Notes under the pieces: generated by a model
The model's input: the letters and a program-made list of their open reading frames with translations, nothing else
The model's database searches: none
What the model was told of the DNA's origin: nothing
Position numbers and translations under genes: made by a program
Shown: positions 6,843 to 7,958 of the stretch, in pieces
Layout: each line of letters starts with the position of its first letter
Numbering within the stretch: position 1 is the first letter of the stretch
Source of the DNA: Ignavibacteria bacterium
GTDB taxonomy: Bacteria > Bacteroidota > Ignavibacteria > Ignavibacteriales > Melioribacteraceae
Length of the DNA stretch: 7,958 nucleotides
Direction of reading: 5' to 3'
Assembly: GCA_027347805.1 (NCBI GenBank)
Contig: DAIEQP010000074.1
Coordinates: 1 to 7,958, forward strand

Positions 6843-7958
6843 ATGAAGAAAATAATTAGCATTATCTTAATCGCCGGAAGTCTATTCGCTCAAAACTTCT
6901 CCGGCGGTTTTAATTTCTATCAATCATCTATAGATACAACAACACAGAAATTTTTACCTGTATTTCCTAAGAAGGCAATTGGAGAAAACGATTTTGTAAA
7001 AATTGATGCCAATGGAAAATTTTCTGTCAACGGAAATCGGATTAGATTTTGGGGAACAAATAATGGTGCTGCCGCAGCTTTTCCGCCTAAATCGAATGCT
7101 GATTTGATGGCAGGCAGATTACGCAAGTTTGGTTTTAATCTAATACGTCTCCATCATATGGATAATCCCGGATGGGGAACGAGTCTTTTATCCAAATCAA
7201 CAACGCGCTCACTAAATTTATCTTCGCTGGATTTACTTGAAAATTATATTTCCAAGCTCAAGGAAAATGGCATTTATGTAAATGTGAATCTGCATGTTTC
7301 CAGAACTTTCGTCGCAAGCGATGGAGTTGCAAATTATGATTCGATTCCTGAAATGGGAAAGATTGTTAATTTCATTGATCCTTATATAATGTCTCTTCAT
7401 AAAGAATATGCGTATCAGTTACTCACTCATTTAAATCCATATACAAATAAATCTTTAGCGAATGACCCGGTGATGGCTATGATTGAGATTACAAATGAAA
7501 ATTCTTTATACCGTGCATTCAGAAGTAATGAGTTAAAACCAATAAAAAATGGAGGTGTTCTCCCATCAAGATATTCGCGAATGCTTGATTCATTATGGAT
7601 TGATTTTCTTAAAAAGAAATATGTGTCGAATTCAGCGCTTCAAACTGCATGGAACAAAGGGAGTTTTAAAGCCGGAACAGGAGAACAAATTATCAATGGA
7701 GGCTTTGAAAACGGTACTTCAAACTGGAATCTGGAATTACATTCACCTGCGACAGGAATTTTTAGTTATGATCAAACGAATCCATTTTCAGGAGGAAGAT
7801 CAGGGAAAGTTGTTGTCAACAATGTAACTGGAACCGACTGGCATATACAATTCAAACAATCTACAATTAGTTTGAAAAAAGATTCTACTTATATGGTTTC
7901 GTTTGCAGCTAAATCGGATTCACCGCAAAACGTAGCCGTATCATTGATGAATGACAAT
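6843..7958 (+). CDS. Secreted clan-A (GH5-like) glycoside hydrolase with CBM4/9-type module, 5' part (runs off window)
   Basis: The frame is open from ATG 6843 to the last base, giving 372 codons with no stop. Residues 1-16 form a signal peptide (likely cleavage after LFA). A GH5-like barrel follows: KIDANGKFSVNGNRIRFWG (54-72), GFNLIRLHHMD (around 97-107), a strand YVNVNLHV (145-152), and MIEITNENS with Glu219 in the NEN position of the general acid/base at the end of strand 4. An SRYSRMLDSLWIDFLKKKY helix and ALQTAWN follow. From about residue 283, IINGGFENGTSNWNLE starts a carbohydrate-binding module of the CBM4/9 type, still unfinished at the edge. The nucleophile Glu is not in view and must lie beyond 7958. 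A beta-glucanase or related hemicellulase role is likely given the neighbours; family assignment beyond clan A is uncertain. No good Shine-Dalgarno precedes it; AAAGGAA at 6818-6824 is too distant. Confidence 0.87.
   Translation, partial: MKKIISIILIAGSLFAQNFSGGFNFYQSSIDTTTQKFLPVFPKKAIGENDFVKIDANGKFSVNGNRIRFWGTNNGAAAAFPPKSNADLMAGRLRKFGFNLIRLHHMDNPGWGTSLLSKSTTRSLNLSSLDLLENYISKLKENGIYVNVNLHVSRTFVASDGVANYDSIPEMGKIVNFIDPYIMSLHKEYAYQLLTHLNPYTNKSLANDPVMAMIEITNENSLYRAFRSNELKPIKNGGVLPSRYSRMLDSLWIDFLKKKYVSNSALQTAWNKGSFKAGTGEQIINGGFENGTSNWNLELHSPATGIFSYDQTNPFSGGRSGKVVVNNVTGTDWHIQFKQSTISLKKDSTYMVSFAAKSDSPQNVAVSLMNDN
6869..6909 (+). other. GC-rich stem-loop inside the signal-peptide codons of the last gene
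   Basis: AATCGCCGGA (6869-6878) can pair with TCCGGCGGTT (6900-6909) in a 10-bp stem with one T-G wobble and a 21-base loop. A TTTT run overlaps and follows (6908-6911). It stands out in AT-rich DNA and starts 26 bases after the start codon begins. It resembles an intrinsic-terminator shape but is inside a reading frame and has a long loop, so a role in attenuation or translation is only possible. Chance is a fair alternative. Confidence 0.3.

Noticed and set aside
7549..7827. 92-residue + strand open frame near the right end
   Set aside because: It overlaps the GH5-like/CBM reading frame in another phase and has no recognisable motif; the main frame shows clear domains.

Overview
The window is AT-rich bacterial DNA, densely coded on the + strand only. 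It reads as part of a secreted beta-glucan (probably cellulose or hemicellulose) degradation locus. The protein families (GH9 with an N-terminal Ig-like domain, single-domain lipoprotein GH5, laminin-G-like/TolB propeller fusion) and the low GC point to the Bacteroidota/Ignavibacteriota or a related environmental phylum. Clear Shine-Dalgarno motifs before several genes fit an Ignavibacteria-like lineage better than typical Bacteroidia, where such motifs are rare. This placement is an inference from style, not from a marker gene.

Layout: (1) bases 2-667, the 3' end of a GH3 beta-glucosidase-type enzyme cut by the window edge; (2) 687-3140, a secreted GH9 glycoside hydrolase with an unusual C-terminal active-site region; (3) 3155-4192, a lipoprotein GH5 endoglucanase; (4) 4213-5706, a secreted laminin-G-like plus six-bladed TolB-type propeller protein; (5) 5707-5841, a 135-base spacer holding the decayed start of a lost Tat-exported protein, and possibly a promoter; (6) 5842-6834, a cytoplasmic NAD(P)-dependent extended-SDR epimerase/dehydratase-like protein; (7) 6843 to the right edge, the first 372 codons of a secreted clan-A (GH5-like) hydrolase with a carbohydrate-binding module placed inside or directly after its barrel.

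The first four genes are separated by only 14-20 bases and are probably co-transcribed. A plausible division of labour is that GH5 and GH9 cut the polymer outside the cell or at the cell surface, GH3 hydrolyses oligosaccharides to monosaccharides, and the propeller protein binds glycan or a partner protein. The SDR would act on a sugar or sugar derivative inside the cell. No SusC/SusD pair, transporter, regulator, mobile element, RNA gene or CRISPR array is visible.

The least expected item is the spacer at 5727-5798. It encodes an almost intact twin-arginine signal peptide in which the first arginine codon appears to have become TGA and the whole enzyme body is missing. This indicates that a Tat-exported enzyme, possibly an oxidoreductase, was once part of this operon.
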